Under the pieces are notes generated by a model. That model did not search any database, was not told the origin of the DNA, and saw only the letters and a program-made list of their open reading frames with translations. This document shows positions 11,269 to 22,272 of a stretch of 64,000 nucleotides of DNA, piece by piece (position 1 is the stretch's first letter; every line of letters begins with the position of its first letter). The translations under genes were made by a program, and so were the position numbers. The DNA comes from Blumeriella jaapii (Eukaryota; Ascomycota; Leotiomycetes; Helotiales; Drepanopezizaceae), in contig VWND01000022.1 in NCBI GenBank assembly GCA_009599575.1, positions 391,001 to 455,000 on the forward strand, written 5' to 3'.

Positions 11269-13987
11269 GGCGTCTGACGAAGGCAGGGCGTCTCCGGCTT
11301 GCTCTTGCAATTCAAAATACAATAAGATGGTCGGTCCAACAGAGTGCGACCAGAACATAACCCGAAGATGGCATCGGTGCTCGAACACGATGTCTGGTCC
11401 GTTACGCGAACATGCCCTCAAAAGTAAACAGAGGCTCAGAAGCAGCTGGCTTGCTGTGTACAGGCAATGTCCACGGAAGTCGTCGCTGACATAGCCATCT
11501 AGTGCACAGAAGGAATGCCAAAATCTCTGCCTCGATAGGTAGAGAACACTGCTTGTCGCAACCGAGCTCCACACCATCTTCCTATTCGACTCGTGTGCCC
11601 AGTCGAGGAGGGGATTTTCTGTGGAGACCGCTCCAAGGCCTCTACCGCCTCGGCGGCGAACCCAGTACGGCACAGTCGTAGTACGAACACCTCCGCCCAA
11701 CCTGAAAGCAAGCCCACTTCCTCGCCTCGGAATTCACGTTCACACTCCCGTTGTTTTTTTCTCTTCGGGTCCCTGCCACCGTCCGTCTGCTAGCTACGGG
11801 GCCCTTCTGATCAGGGAGCGTGTGGCGGCAGTTTGCAAAGCGCCTCTCTGTCTCAGGCGTCTTGGAAAGAGGGGCTTTCGCTGAACTGTGCGTGTCATGG
11901 AAGAGCTGGGAACATCGGCTGTTGGCTTGTAGTGTAGAAGCAGGCACAACAACCACACTGATACGGCCACATGTCGATGGGTGACAGAATCTAGGAGACA
12001 CGCTAGGAAGAAACCAAACACCACTGAATGGATGGAAGCGGCTATGAGCTGGAGGAGGTTGCTGTTGTGATATCTAAGGGAGGGGGGTGGTCTGCCCGTG
12101 TACCGTGGAGGGCCGTCAGTTGCAAGGGTCCTCGAGCATAGATCGAACTCACACCACTAAGTTCTGAGGGTCCAAAGCACCACCGCTTTACAGTAGCCCG
12201 TGAAGTGCGTGGGGGTTACGATGTGGTAATTCGTTCCTTCTGGGTCTGGCTCCTCCTCAGCCAGAGAAACAGATTTGTATTGGGAGGTGGGGGGGGGGGA
12301 GAGAGATGGGGGTTTTGCCCGGTAAGTGTAATCTCGGACCGGGACCAGCGAATATCAAGAGGCTCGCCGCCTGAAAGCGACTTGTTTTGACGCCTCGGGA
12401 GTCAAACCAGCACTAGATACTGCAAGCGATATAAATATATATATCCCTGGCTTCCTTTACATCTTGCCTCTTTCTTCCATACTACGATATGGCACAAACA
12501 GGAAATAAGCCTTCTTCCTGGCGTGTGGTGTGGTGTTGAGGGCTTCAGTGTGATCCGAGCGAGCATCACGTATTTGCGGACCTGTCGACGTGATGATGAT
12601 GATGATGATGATATTATTTAACGTCTGGAGGAGGCAGTGAAACTGCGCAAGCTCAAGCCTCCCGCAGGGCATTGGAGACGTGCTCAGCTGGGGATTTTTA
12701 CATACAGAAGACCTTCGAGAAAGCAGTTATATAAAAGAGACATGTGACAAATGGTCCGCTATTTGAGCCCTTCCCCTACAGGCGGGATGGTTCTCCGTTG
12801 TGTTCGTGAAGTCAGACTTCGAAAAGGCAAAATTGTTAAGGCTGAATGGAGAGGAGCCGAAAGGACCTGTCGACGTGCTCACGAGAGTTGCGAGTAGCTC
12901 GGTCGGATAATGGATGGAACTTGTATTTGGCTACTGCTATATATGTTCTTGTTGGCTGGCTTCTTTCCTTCCTCGGTGTGGAGCTTGTTTGCAGCCTTTA
13001 GATGGGAAATCGGTGGAGACTTTACGGCTGCTGATTTGGTCTTTGCTTAGCAGTCAGACAATGGAAATTGTAATTTGCTACTGCCATACATACACTCTTT
13101 CTTGTTAGCTTCTTTCCTCCCTCGGTGTGGAGCTGTTTGCATCCTTTAAACACGAGATCGGCGGAGACTTTGCGGCTGCTGATTTGACCTTTGCCCAGCA
13201 GTCAGACTTCTCTCACTTGGACGTCTATATCAAGGGGTGGATGGGACGGGCGATATTTAAGGGCATGTGGCCATTTAATGATGCCAGAGGACTCTCTTTC
13301 CTCCATCACGCTGATAGTAATGAACGGGGCAAGTCGTTTGAGATCACGACGCGATCAGATTTGGTCTGCTAGATCCGATTCCCCTGTTTGAGGAGGAGTA
13401 CGGCGTGTGTATTCGATGCTGTCTAGCCGTTACCAGGCGTAGATGTATGTTCCGAGGCAGCGTACTAGCAATCTACCTTCATGAGGATGGCGTGGATACA
13501 GATGTTGTCTTCCGACATGTAGCATGTAGGTCTCAATCGTTTAATGATAGCCCTTGCACACTTCTAGCACAGATGAAATTGCCGGATCGTGACCAATTTG
13601 CCTTATACTTACGGCACTTAGACCATACACGTCTCTTCGCGTCTTACTTACTCGTTGGTAGCCACGCCGTATCCTCCACGTGCCTGACGACGCGACTTCC
13701 GCGTCCGGATAGCTGGTTGTCTCTAGCGCGACTCGCGTATTTAGCGTCCTCCGTAAATGCCTTCCTATTGTCCTTGCTACGCGCCCACCCACCTCTCCGC
13801 TACTATTGTGATCACCACAATAGCTTCTACGTACTATACACACATCTGAGGTTTTCTCCAATCATCGCATCTTTCCCCCAACCACGAAACAATATCGTCC
13901 TCCCCCGGTTTTCTCAACATACACAAACCCAAAACACATCTTTTCCTCCTCACACCACCCACAACCACCTCCAACTACCTCTCAACC
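11269..13987. other. long gene-poor region with repeats
   Basis: About 2.7 kb with no supported gene. Short frames on both strands (for example 11642-12001 minus and 13541-13861 minus) show no recognisable domains. It holds a G-run near 12287-12299, a (GAT)n microsatellite at about 12592-12612, a diverged 140-bp tandem duplication (listed separately) and an 8-bp-arm inverted repeat at 13803-13823. The last 120 bp are CA/CT-rich and form the leader of the J-domain gene. Confidence 0.4.
12921..13208 (+). repeat. diverged direct duplication, two units of about 140 bp
   Basis: Unit A (12921-13060) and unit B (about 13068-13208) share the same order of words: a start TTGTA..TTTG.CTACTGC, then TTAGCTTCTTTCC or its variant, CTCGGTGTGGAGCT, a GGAGACTTT.CGGCTGC stretch and CAGCAGTCAGAC or its variant. 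They differ by scattered substitutions and small indels. Neither unit has a conserved reading frame, so this looks like a segmental duplication rather than a repeated gene. Confidence 0.75.
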
Positions 13988-14883
13988 ATGGCATCCACCA
14001 TGTCAGAGACCATTGCGCGCGACTACTACGCCATCCTCCAGATCGACGAGAGCAGCGACGTCCGACAAATCAAGCGCGCCTACTACCACCAGAGCGTCCT
14101 CCGACACCCAGACAAGAACCCACGGCAACGAAGCCGCCGCCACCGAGGACTTCAAGCTGGTCTGTCCCTCCCCCCCTCCCCCCCCCCCTCCCCCCACGAG
14201 AGAAACAGGAACGCTGACTAACGTTTGCTTAGGTCGGCGAGGCATACGAGATCCTGGGCAACCCGGGCCGGCGCAAGGAGTACGATGCCTGGTACGTTGA
14301 GTACAAGGCCCACGCGGCTGCGGAGGCCGAGCAGGCAGCCCGCGAGGCGTCCCGCGCTCGGGAGCAAGAGGCGATGGCTCTGGAAGCGGCGCGCATGCAG
14401 TACGAGTCCTGGGTCGCGCACCAGAAGCGCGAGCGCACGAAGCTCGCCCTGTGGGAGTCGCTGCGCGAGGTCTGCGAGGCCGAGATCCTGAGCGCGCGAG
14501 CCGGCCTCGACGCCGCCCGCGGCGGCCTGGCCAAGCTGGAGCGTGTCCTCGCCGGCGGCGGACTGGTCGACCTGCTGGCGGAGCTCAACACCGGCAAGTT
14601 GCCCTTCGGGGACTTGCGCGAGCTGGACACGGTCTCGTGGATGGAGCGCGAGACTCGGGCTGGCCTGAGGTGGGCGGCCGCGGAGCTGATTCGTGACCAG
14701 ATGGTGCGCACCTACGAGGTGCAGGAGAAGAACTTGCGCAAGAGTCTCGAGGACGAGTGGGCGAAGTTCTGGCTGCCCGGGGGGAGTGTCGCGGTCATGA
14801 CGGCTGGGGAGATCGAGGAGTACCGAAACTGGGTGGAGGCGTGGCGATCTGACAAGCTGGCGCGCGCTGCAAAAGGATTGTAA
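13988..14883 (+). CDS. J-domain (DnaJ-like) protein with a one-base frameshift
   Basis: Coding parts are 13988-14159 and 14233-14883, split by a 73-nt intron (14160-14232) with an unusually C-rich 5' half and a clear CTGACTAAC branch region. The N-terminal J domain reads RDYYAILQIDES..IKRAYYHQSVLRHPDKN with an intact HPD. Directly after HPDKN the homology (HGNEAAATEDFKLV / GEAYEILGNPGRRKEYD) continues one frame over, so the spliced length is one base too long (823 nt; 822 would give 273 aa). The break is at about 14117-14121, in AACCCACGG. Downstream is a long Ala/Glu/Arg coiled region and a helical C-terminal domain. J proteins stimulate the ATPase of Hsp70 chaperones; the client is unknown. 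The frameshift may be a sequencing indel or a real lesion. Confidence 0.75.
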
Positions 14884-15515
14884 TGACTTGTTGTTGCCGA
14901 CTTGAGAGATATCGGATGAACCGACAGGGTGGTGGTTGGTTTCACGGCTCTGGCGTATGAGCAGTAGACAGGACTTGAACAGAACACAGAATTTAGCGGT
15001 CAATCAAGCCTCAAGTGTCACTAAGTGTTTGGTATTCCTGATCGCAATGTGAATAGAGACAACGGATCTCTAATCCTTCTTCACCAACGACACAGCAAGA
15101 CTTCCGAACCTGGAACTAGCACAAAAGAATGCCTCCACTCCAATATCAATTCGTGACTAATCGCCTCTTGATATCTTCAGACCTGGGGTACTGGCGGCTC
15201 CTACTTGAGAAGCAGGCTGACTTGCCCAGCTTGGCTGATCCCAACTATGTGACTTCAAGTTAGCTCGCCCCGGAGTTGACCTGACCTGGATCCTCACGAC
15301 AGACAAGGTCACCAAGCGAGCGATGGGTCATCTTGATGTGCAAAATGTAAAACATATAGAAGATAGAACCAATGATCCAGAAGCCCTCATACCGATCCTA
15401 AATTCACAGATAGCCAGCCACCCAGGACAAAAAAACAGCCCTAGAACACCCCGCTCCCTCCTATATAAGAGAACGCCAAAAGACCGCGCCTTTCTTTCGC
15501 GTGTCCTCTTGTATC
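14884..15515. other. intergenic
   Basis: No gene is supported. A TATA-like box (CTATATAAGA, 15461-15470) lies near the right end, about 50 bp before a small ORF listed next. Confidence 0.35.
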
Positions 15516-15662
15516 ATGTGGCATCCCATCTCCAAGCCCCGAGTTCTCCCTCCCGAGAGCCTGCTTCCCTTTCCGCATAAGAGACGCTCCCTGAGCGAAA
15601 CCAAGCCTTCGATCCACAAGAGAAAAGACATTCATATCGAGACAGACACGCCCAACTGTTGA
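15516..15662 (+). CDS. possible small basic protein, 48 aa
   Basis: ATG at 15516 and stop at 15660-15662. It is preceded by a TATA-like box at 15461-15470 and a CT-rich stretch at 15487-15512, an arrangement like a fungal core promoter. The peptide is basic and proline-rich (for example SKPRVLPPESLLPFPHKRRS) with no recognised family. It ends 12 bp before the convergent stop of the large minus-strand gene. It could equally be chance; only the promoter-like context argues for it. Confidence 0.2.
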   Translation: MWHPISKPRVLPPESLLPFPHKRRSLSETKPSIHKRKDIHIETDTPNC

Positions 15663-15674
15663 ACCTCCTACTCC

Positions 15675-18600
15675 TCACGCAGAAGAAACCGGCAAACTCT
15701 TCCACGTCACCCCTCTCGCCCTCTCCTCGATCCAGTCCGGCTCCTGGTACCGGTACGCCTCGCCTCTACACACCCTATCGACCTCCTCCCGCACAATTGG
15801 GTACACATCTACATACGCCTCCCTGCCCATCCAGCAGTCCAGGTGCCCGTATCCCTGGATAACGTGTCGTGAGTAATCGTGGGTCCCGAACCTGTTCCGC
15901 ATGACGGAGTAACTCTTCTCGGTCGCCTCGGGCGTCAGGACTTTGTTGTCGGCGCCGGAGAAGAACATGATCGGTATGTTTCGGAGACGGCGGAGGTTCG
16001 TGTCGGTGGTGAGGTCGTTGAACAAGGGGGCGTTGGTGGTGACGCATCCGCGCCAGCCCATCTGCATGAGGAGGTGCAGGCAGGTCATGTTGACACCGCC
16101 GAAGAAGCGGTTGATCTGGCGATGCGTGGCTTCGTTCAGGTTGCGGTGGTTCCAGAGTCTGCGGTTCGCCATATCAGCACATGTCCATAGAGAACTGCTA
16201 GGATGCAAGATCAAAGAGCACATACCGTCCGAAAATCAGTGAGCATCGGTGACAGCTCACGTTGTTGCATATCTCCTTCCTCTCATCCGGATAGAACCTC
16301 AGGATCTGGTTCACCAACTGCTGGAAGTACGAGTCATCTCTCGTACTCGAGCAGCTAAACCACTTCCCGCCCAGCCAGCTGTATAGCTTGTCGAACGGTA
16401 CAGGTCCCGCGAGTACTTTGGCCATGTTCAGAGTTGACCAGATGGGGTTCATGAGGACCTGGCTACAGCTGATGCCCCTCACCCACTTCCCTGGAATGGT
16501 CCCATCAAGCAATCCGCTGGAGAACGCGACAGAACCCATGCAATGGCTTATGGTGTATATCGGCGCATGGCCGTGCTCTTTCCGCATCCATTCGTAGCAA
16601 GCACGGATGTCAAGTCGGGAGTCGTAGGTCGTCCAGTCATTCTCGGCAATCATGAGCTGGCAAATCCTGTGGACCGTTACGTGCACGCGGTAGCCAGCCC
16701 GAGTGAAGTAGTTGATAGCGTTGACGTCGATGGTGGGGAGCGAGAAGATTTGATGGTCGACCGAAGCACCGGGAATCATGAATAGGTTCTCGGTCTTGAG
16801 TTTTGGGTTGCGAGGCTCCCAGATGTGCAGGTACGTGTGTACACCATCACTTGCAGCAACCCTGATAGTGCGATCCGGACTCGTTTCGTTGATGTAGCCA
16901 GAGTAGGTAACCGCAGGATACTGTTGCCACGTGAAAGGCGCGAGGAAGAGTCCCATCGATTGCTTAGCAAAGAAGCTCACGAAAGACATCGAGGAATGAA
17001 GCTTAGCGAGAAAGGATTTGCCTGAAGACTGCAGCGTGAAGAGCTCGGAGAGGAAGTTGGTGGGCTTGATGTGCATCATGCCTCGCCCGAGCACTTTCTT
17101 GCTTCCATAGGCTTCGGAGATCGTGACATAGAGAGTGGAGGTTGCTTTCCAAAAGCGCCAGGGACCGAGGGCAACGCTGCTGTCAATAATCTTCTGGCCG
17201 TGGAAATGGAACACGCCCCCATTCGTGCTGGTCATGTCGAAATCATAAGTCAGGTTTCTGGTACCGGGCGCCTGGGAGTCGACTGAGAAGAGGTGGAAGT
17301 TTCCACGTTGCACCATGAAGGGCGAACCGGGGAGACCAGCGCAGGTGAAAGTCCCTGTCAGCATGGCTGCGTGGTCCGCACGATTGACGACTGTCGCTTG
17401 TTAATATCAGAACTTCACTTCGAGAAAGAGGAAGATGTGTGATTCGTGATATGGGAGGGAAGGGTGGACATACTAGTTTCGGTATTCCAAGCCTTGACAC
17501 TCAAAAAGAATCTTGCCTCTTCACAAAGTCCCTTCGCTGTTTTGGCGGCTGTTTGATAGTCTTCAATTTTGCAGCCTTCGATCCCCTCTCCAACGTGTAC
17601 GTAGCCTGACATGACTTCCGAGAACCCGAAGCCATTACTTTGAGCCTCTCTAGTCTTTGTGACTAGACTGGTCGCTTCACGGAGGCCCGTTGTGTCATTT
17701 CGTTGCAACATCGTCTTGGCCGATGCGTATTGATGTGGCTCGGCAAATAGATCCAGCATATCATTCTTCGTTTCGAAGTCGATTTTCTTCTTGATGCGAA
17801 AGTTAGCAGCGTGCTCGACTGAACGCTCAGCAAGTGCGGTGATTGTTGCAAACGGATTGACACCGAGAGCGGTCGGGATGACAGCGCCATCTGTGACGAC
17901 CAGACCATGGTGCGTCTCTTTGCCATCGCCGGTGAAGACTTCGCCCCAGTGGTTCGTGACGCCGTGCTCCCCGAATTCGCTTCGAGACATACATGCGCCT
18001 CCAATAGGGTGGACGGTGATTTGCTGCTGGCCGAGCGCTGCATAGAAGGGAGAATTGACATACGTCCCCCCTACGGCTTGAGTAGCTTGACGAAGTACGT
18101 CGTTGAGGTACTCGACGTGATCACTGCGTCCAACCCCAAGGAATTCGAGGACGGGCTTATCGTTCTTCAGGGTGAGTAGCGCTTGGTTGGAGTCATGGCT
18201 CATAACGAGGTAAACTTGCGTTTTCTCTATGCTGCCTCTTGCGTAGTAGGGGCCTAAGAAACGGCTCCCTTGCTGAGCAATAGAGTGTTTCACCTTCTCG
18301 AGGAGTGTCTGGCCGGTTGGAAGCTGATTACCGGGCATTATCTCCAGCATCGTTTGAAAGAGTGGCGCCAGCGCTTTCGGAATCGCACCCTCTTGAATCA
18401 CAAATCCATCAAGCGGATTCTCATGGTCGTCTCTGCAATCGATCATCCCGCTGATAGTCGGCCCAACCGGCTTGTAAGGCGATGGATATTGACGTCCGAT
18501 AGCGTTCACTTCGCTGTCTGTGTTGTATCCAAAAGCCAGGATGTCTCCATTTCCACTCATTCCTGTCCCGACTTTGTCGCTCATGGACAGCCCAAGCTTC

Positions 18601-21216
18601 TTACTTCTTAGCAGTATCTCTGTGGTTCCAAGGCTTCCAGCACCAAGAAACACGCATTTCTTAGCATGTACCCACATCAAATCTTCATATAACCTCTCCT
18701 GGAACGCTCCACGACTACTGCCATGCCACGCGAAGAACACAATATATCCTTCCTCTTCTGGATCAGGATGTTTCTTGATATAGCGGACTTCGCACTCGCA
18801 AAACATCTCGGCACCCCAGTTCCAGGCGTCGGAGAGGTAGTTGACTAACGTGCTGGACTTGCTGCCGTCGTTGACACCAGTAGAGTCCATGCCTGTAAGA
18901 GCAGAAGGATACATTTCTACGCCTGTGCTGTTTGGACCACCCTTGAATCGAGTGGTTTGCGGCACGCGTCTGAACTTCTCTCCCCAACCGAGAGCTTTCG
19001 CCTGGCGCTCGAGCATCGTCAATTTGGGTAATTCGGGCCAGTCATCTGGATACGCCTCTGGCTCAAGGACATTGGCTGCACGATCGTAGTACTCTTTCAG
19101 CGCATTGGTCTTCCGTAGTTCTTTCGGCCAGCAGGGCATCTTCATCGTCTTGGCATCTGTCTCCAAGAATACGTTTGCGTTCAGCAAACTTGTGCCTCCA
19201 AGTCCATTTCCGACAAATGCGTTTTGACCTTTGCCACAGATGAGATGGTAAAGCCCGGTTGGATCGCCGCCTTCAACCATTGCGCCTTTAAGGAAGCCAG
19301 GTGCAAACTCCCCTGAGACGTGGAGGTTCTTGAAGGCGTCCAAAAAGCCACTTGGGTACTCGCCCGGCCAGCGCTCCTTGCCTCGCTCGAGGAGACAAAC
19401 GGACTGGCCAGCTCTTGCCATGCGGCTCGCTGCTACTCCACCGCCATAGCCTGAGCCGATGACAAGACAATCATAGCTGTTCCGCAAAAGTTCGACAGGT
19501 CGAGAGATTCGTGGAAATTTCTTGCTGTACGGGTCATCTGTGTACGTTCCGATCTTTGCATGGGCTTTTGACTGCGGTCCATTTGGCTCGCTTTCATGAG
19601 GACCCGGAGATTGGATCGGATGAGATGTCTCTGGGATGTGGCCACTGACTGTATGAGGGTGGCGAAGCCCGTTAGGAAGGATAGGTGTCTCAAAGACAGT
19701 ATTGAGATTACTGTCGATGCTGAATGTAGAATCGCCCCTCTCGAAGGGCGGTTTATTTTCGATTCCAAGATGGTTGTCGAATCTCACACCCTGTGTCTGG
19801 TCTCCATTCGTACCACTGAACTTCTTTGAAGGCGTGTCATTTTTTCTCGGCGCCAAATCCTGGAACTCTCCCATATCCGGCGAGGGAGTGGGTGGAAACG
19901 CTCCCACCCTGTTTAATACCTCATTGAACCCAGAGATCGGGCCCAGATTTATCACCGCCGAATCATGAGGCATGTAGATGCTCATGCATATCGGAACTGA
20001 CACGATGAGTAAAGAAGAGAAGCTGTGGAACCCCGCTTCAATCTTGACTTCTGCCACCGAGGCAGGGAGACTACCGAGCCACTGTTGAAAAGGCGAAGAA
20101 GAAAGATCCGAGACGTGGAAGGATGACGAAAGGCGGAGAGCAAATGCTATGCGAGGTGTTTTCGAACTCGGCAGGATGGCAGAGGAATGTAGAAAGAAAG
20201 GAGTGGAGGAAAGGTTAGTTGCTCCTTCACTGGTCGAAGAGTAGACTTCGAAGGTGTCGCTCGATTGAACGTTGTGTTGATGAATTGCCAACCGGATACT
20301 GCGAGGATGTTTGGAGGATGCTTGGGTAAGTGGGACGTAAATAGGAAGTGTTTTTTGGCCTTGCTGATCCGAGTTTCGAGCCTGCGAGCGGCAGAAAAGG
20401 TTGTGGTAGAGATTGCCAACTGAGAAAGAAGGGAGGCTACTCAAGTCCTTAAGCTCTATCGCAAGATTTCTGGTAAATGCCAACGGATCGGTATCGACCA
20501 CGCCTGAGACAAATGCACGGGCGGCGATGAGTTCAGTGGTGCCAAAATCGTGGCTACCACTTGAAGTCTCTGTGTGAGGACTATCAAGCAGGATCAAAGT
20601 ATCACTATGAGCTTGCTTAAGCACACTTTCCACATCGGCCCACGCCACGGTAGGGCTAGACTGCATTCCACTATAGAACATTAGCACAGGTATAATCTTG
20701 GATCGAGAGAACAACTCACTTCGTCCATACCACTCTTCCAGCCTTGTTTGCCTTGGCACCTCCAGCATAGTGAACAATTTTCAAATGCTCGTTTCTGTTC
20801 CCGCCGAGCTGAACGAAGTCCTCGATCTCTTTTTCAACAGCTTGCTGAGACTTTTCACTAGGTATGCTGAATTTCGATACTTCGAAATTGAAAGTATCCT
20901 TGAAGACGCCAAACAGCTGAGAGGTTTCGATAGGTGCCGTCTGCGATTGGTCCTCCCCTTTCCAATACAACATCAAAACATACACTTTTAAATACCGGTA
21001 CCGGGCCTCGGTGGGGAACACCGCTTTGGCTGCTATGTTAAGGCTTTCTCCGAAGGTGTTGAGCCCAGTCTGGGATTGCCATTGCTCGAATGCAGGAGAA
21101 GCGCATGAATTCGGAGAGAACCCCTTAGTAGATAGCTCGAGCTCCGAGTCGTTGTTGGCGCTCTCGCTCATATTATCTTGACTACGAGGAGGGGTCATTT
21201 GCGCTGGATCTGCCAT
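15675..21216 (-). CDS. caspase-like / GMC oxidoreductase / alpha-beta hydrolase fusion protein
   Basis: Four exons: 21216-20720, 20670-17474, 17396-16226 and 16158-15675, with introns of 49, 77 and 67 nt; the frame is intact for 1782 aa. Residues about 70-420 resemble the fungal caspase-like domain: a histidine block KIVHYAGG (about 147-153), ILLDSPHTETSSG (about 192-204) where the catalytic cysteine is expected, then TTELIAA and a SLLIVSVP block. Residues about 560-1100 are a GMC oxidoreductase of cholesterol-oxidase type: FAD fold VIGSGYGGGVAASRMARAG (about 570), GNGLGGTSLLNANV, and the C-terminal HPIGGACMS...VTDGAVIPTALGVNP. Residues about 1400-1760 are an alpha/beta hydrolase with elbow ISHCMGS (Cys about 1517), Asp in FFSGADNKVLTPE and His in GYGHLDCWMG. 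The substrate is probably a sterol or other hydrophobic alcohol or ester (inference). Exon 2 alone spans the caspase-like and GMC parts, so that join is not a splicing error. Confidence 0.88.
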
Positions 21217-22072
21217 GCTGACGAAGAAAGAGTACTGAATTCAACTTCTCATCTCAAGTCTAGAACTTCTCGTCTCTTCTGGGTGACCAAGTCAACAACA
21301 TGAAGATTGCATGACGAGCATGGGAAAATTCGTACCTGAGTGCTAGTATTATGCAGCGTCCGAAACAACTCGGGGAATTTTGACGTGACAAATAGCTTTC
21401 CCGAGCAGGTGGTGGAAACTAACAAAACGCCAACGACTTGCTTCTTTCGCTGGCTTCTATAGAATCCAGAGACCGCACATGTCTGGACGACCACAGTCTC
21501 TTTCATCCGTAGTCAGTCCCCAGAGAAGGACACTAAGGTCAGATTTGCAGGGGGCGGGATATATCTCCCGAAGCCCAGCTGCCACGACAACAACGACAAA
21601 TCACAGTAGAGAAGAACGACTTGACAAAGAAATTCTTTTCACGTTTCCAGCCAATAGAATCACTGCATCATTGCCCTTACGTGATATCGAAGAACCCAAG
21701 AAGACTGTCCAAGTTAGCTTCTGATGCCGATCATCGAATGCAGCCCCCGCCGTAGCATTTAGGGCTGATGGCTGAGAGCTGAAGAGAGGCGGGGAGATGT
21801 GATATTTCGCTTACCCAGCTGCGGCAAAGACTCTGGACGATGATAGGAGAGCTGGCAAATCCTCGTGAACTGCCCTATCAGAACGCAGGAATGTGAGAGG
21901 TCCAGATCAGGGCGGCTACATATCTTTTCTTGGGCGCATGATGACAGGAGGTTTTGCTTTCACTGTGGTGCCGGTAAGGGAAATGGCTTCTCAGCCGCTT
22001 GGTTGGGCTTTCTTGGGTATTCGAATATGACCAGCAAGGTGTCGCTGATCTTGCCTGGGAGTAAGAAGGAAT
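21217..22072. other. upstream region of the fusion gene, left flank of the transposon
   Basis: No gene is supported; a 69-codon frame at 21865-22074 has no recognisable domain. The GC content is normal here and drops sharply just after 22273, where the transposon interior begins. Confidence 0.4.
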
Positions 22073-22077
22073 GAAGC
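22073..22077 (+). repeat. target-site duplication GAAGC (left, copia)
   Basis: GAAGC directly precedes the left LTR and recurs exactly at 34566-34570 directly after the right LTR. A 5-bp duplication is what Ty1/copia integrases leave. Confidence 0.9.
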
Positions 22078-22272
22078 TGTGGGAATACCCATAGGGGTCA
22101 CGTGGGATCAGGTGATGCGGGATCACGGTTGTAGGTGCGCAGCGCTAACGCCCGCTAGCGCTCGCATATCTACTTTATATTCTCACGCCAGCTAGACCTA
22201 GTAAACTGCATACAGTTTCAACCCGATTTATTACAATTAATCGTATTTGTATCACCATTTGTGATACTAATA
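22078..22272 (+). repeat. copia 5' LTR, 195 bp
   Basis: Begins TGTGGGAATA and aligns without gaps to 34371-34565. Nearly all differences between the two LTRs are transitions (C/T or G/A). The terminal CA has become TA. Confidence 0.92.

Noticed and set aside
12100..12200. A possible minus-strand tRNA near a GAGTTCGATC word
   Set aside because: The T stem, anticodon stem and acceptor stem do not pair around it.
13803..13823. A perfect 8-bp-arm inverted repeat (CTATTGTG/CACAATAG)
   Set aside because: A single short hairpin with no T-tract or partner copy seen; it could be chance, so no function is claimed.
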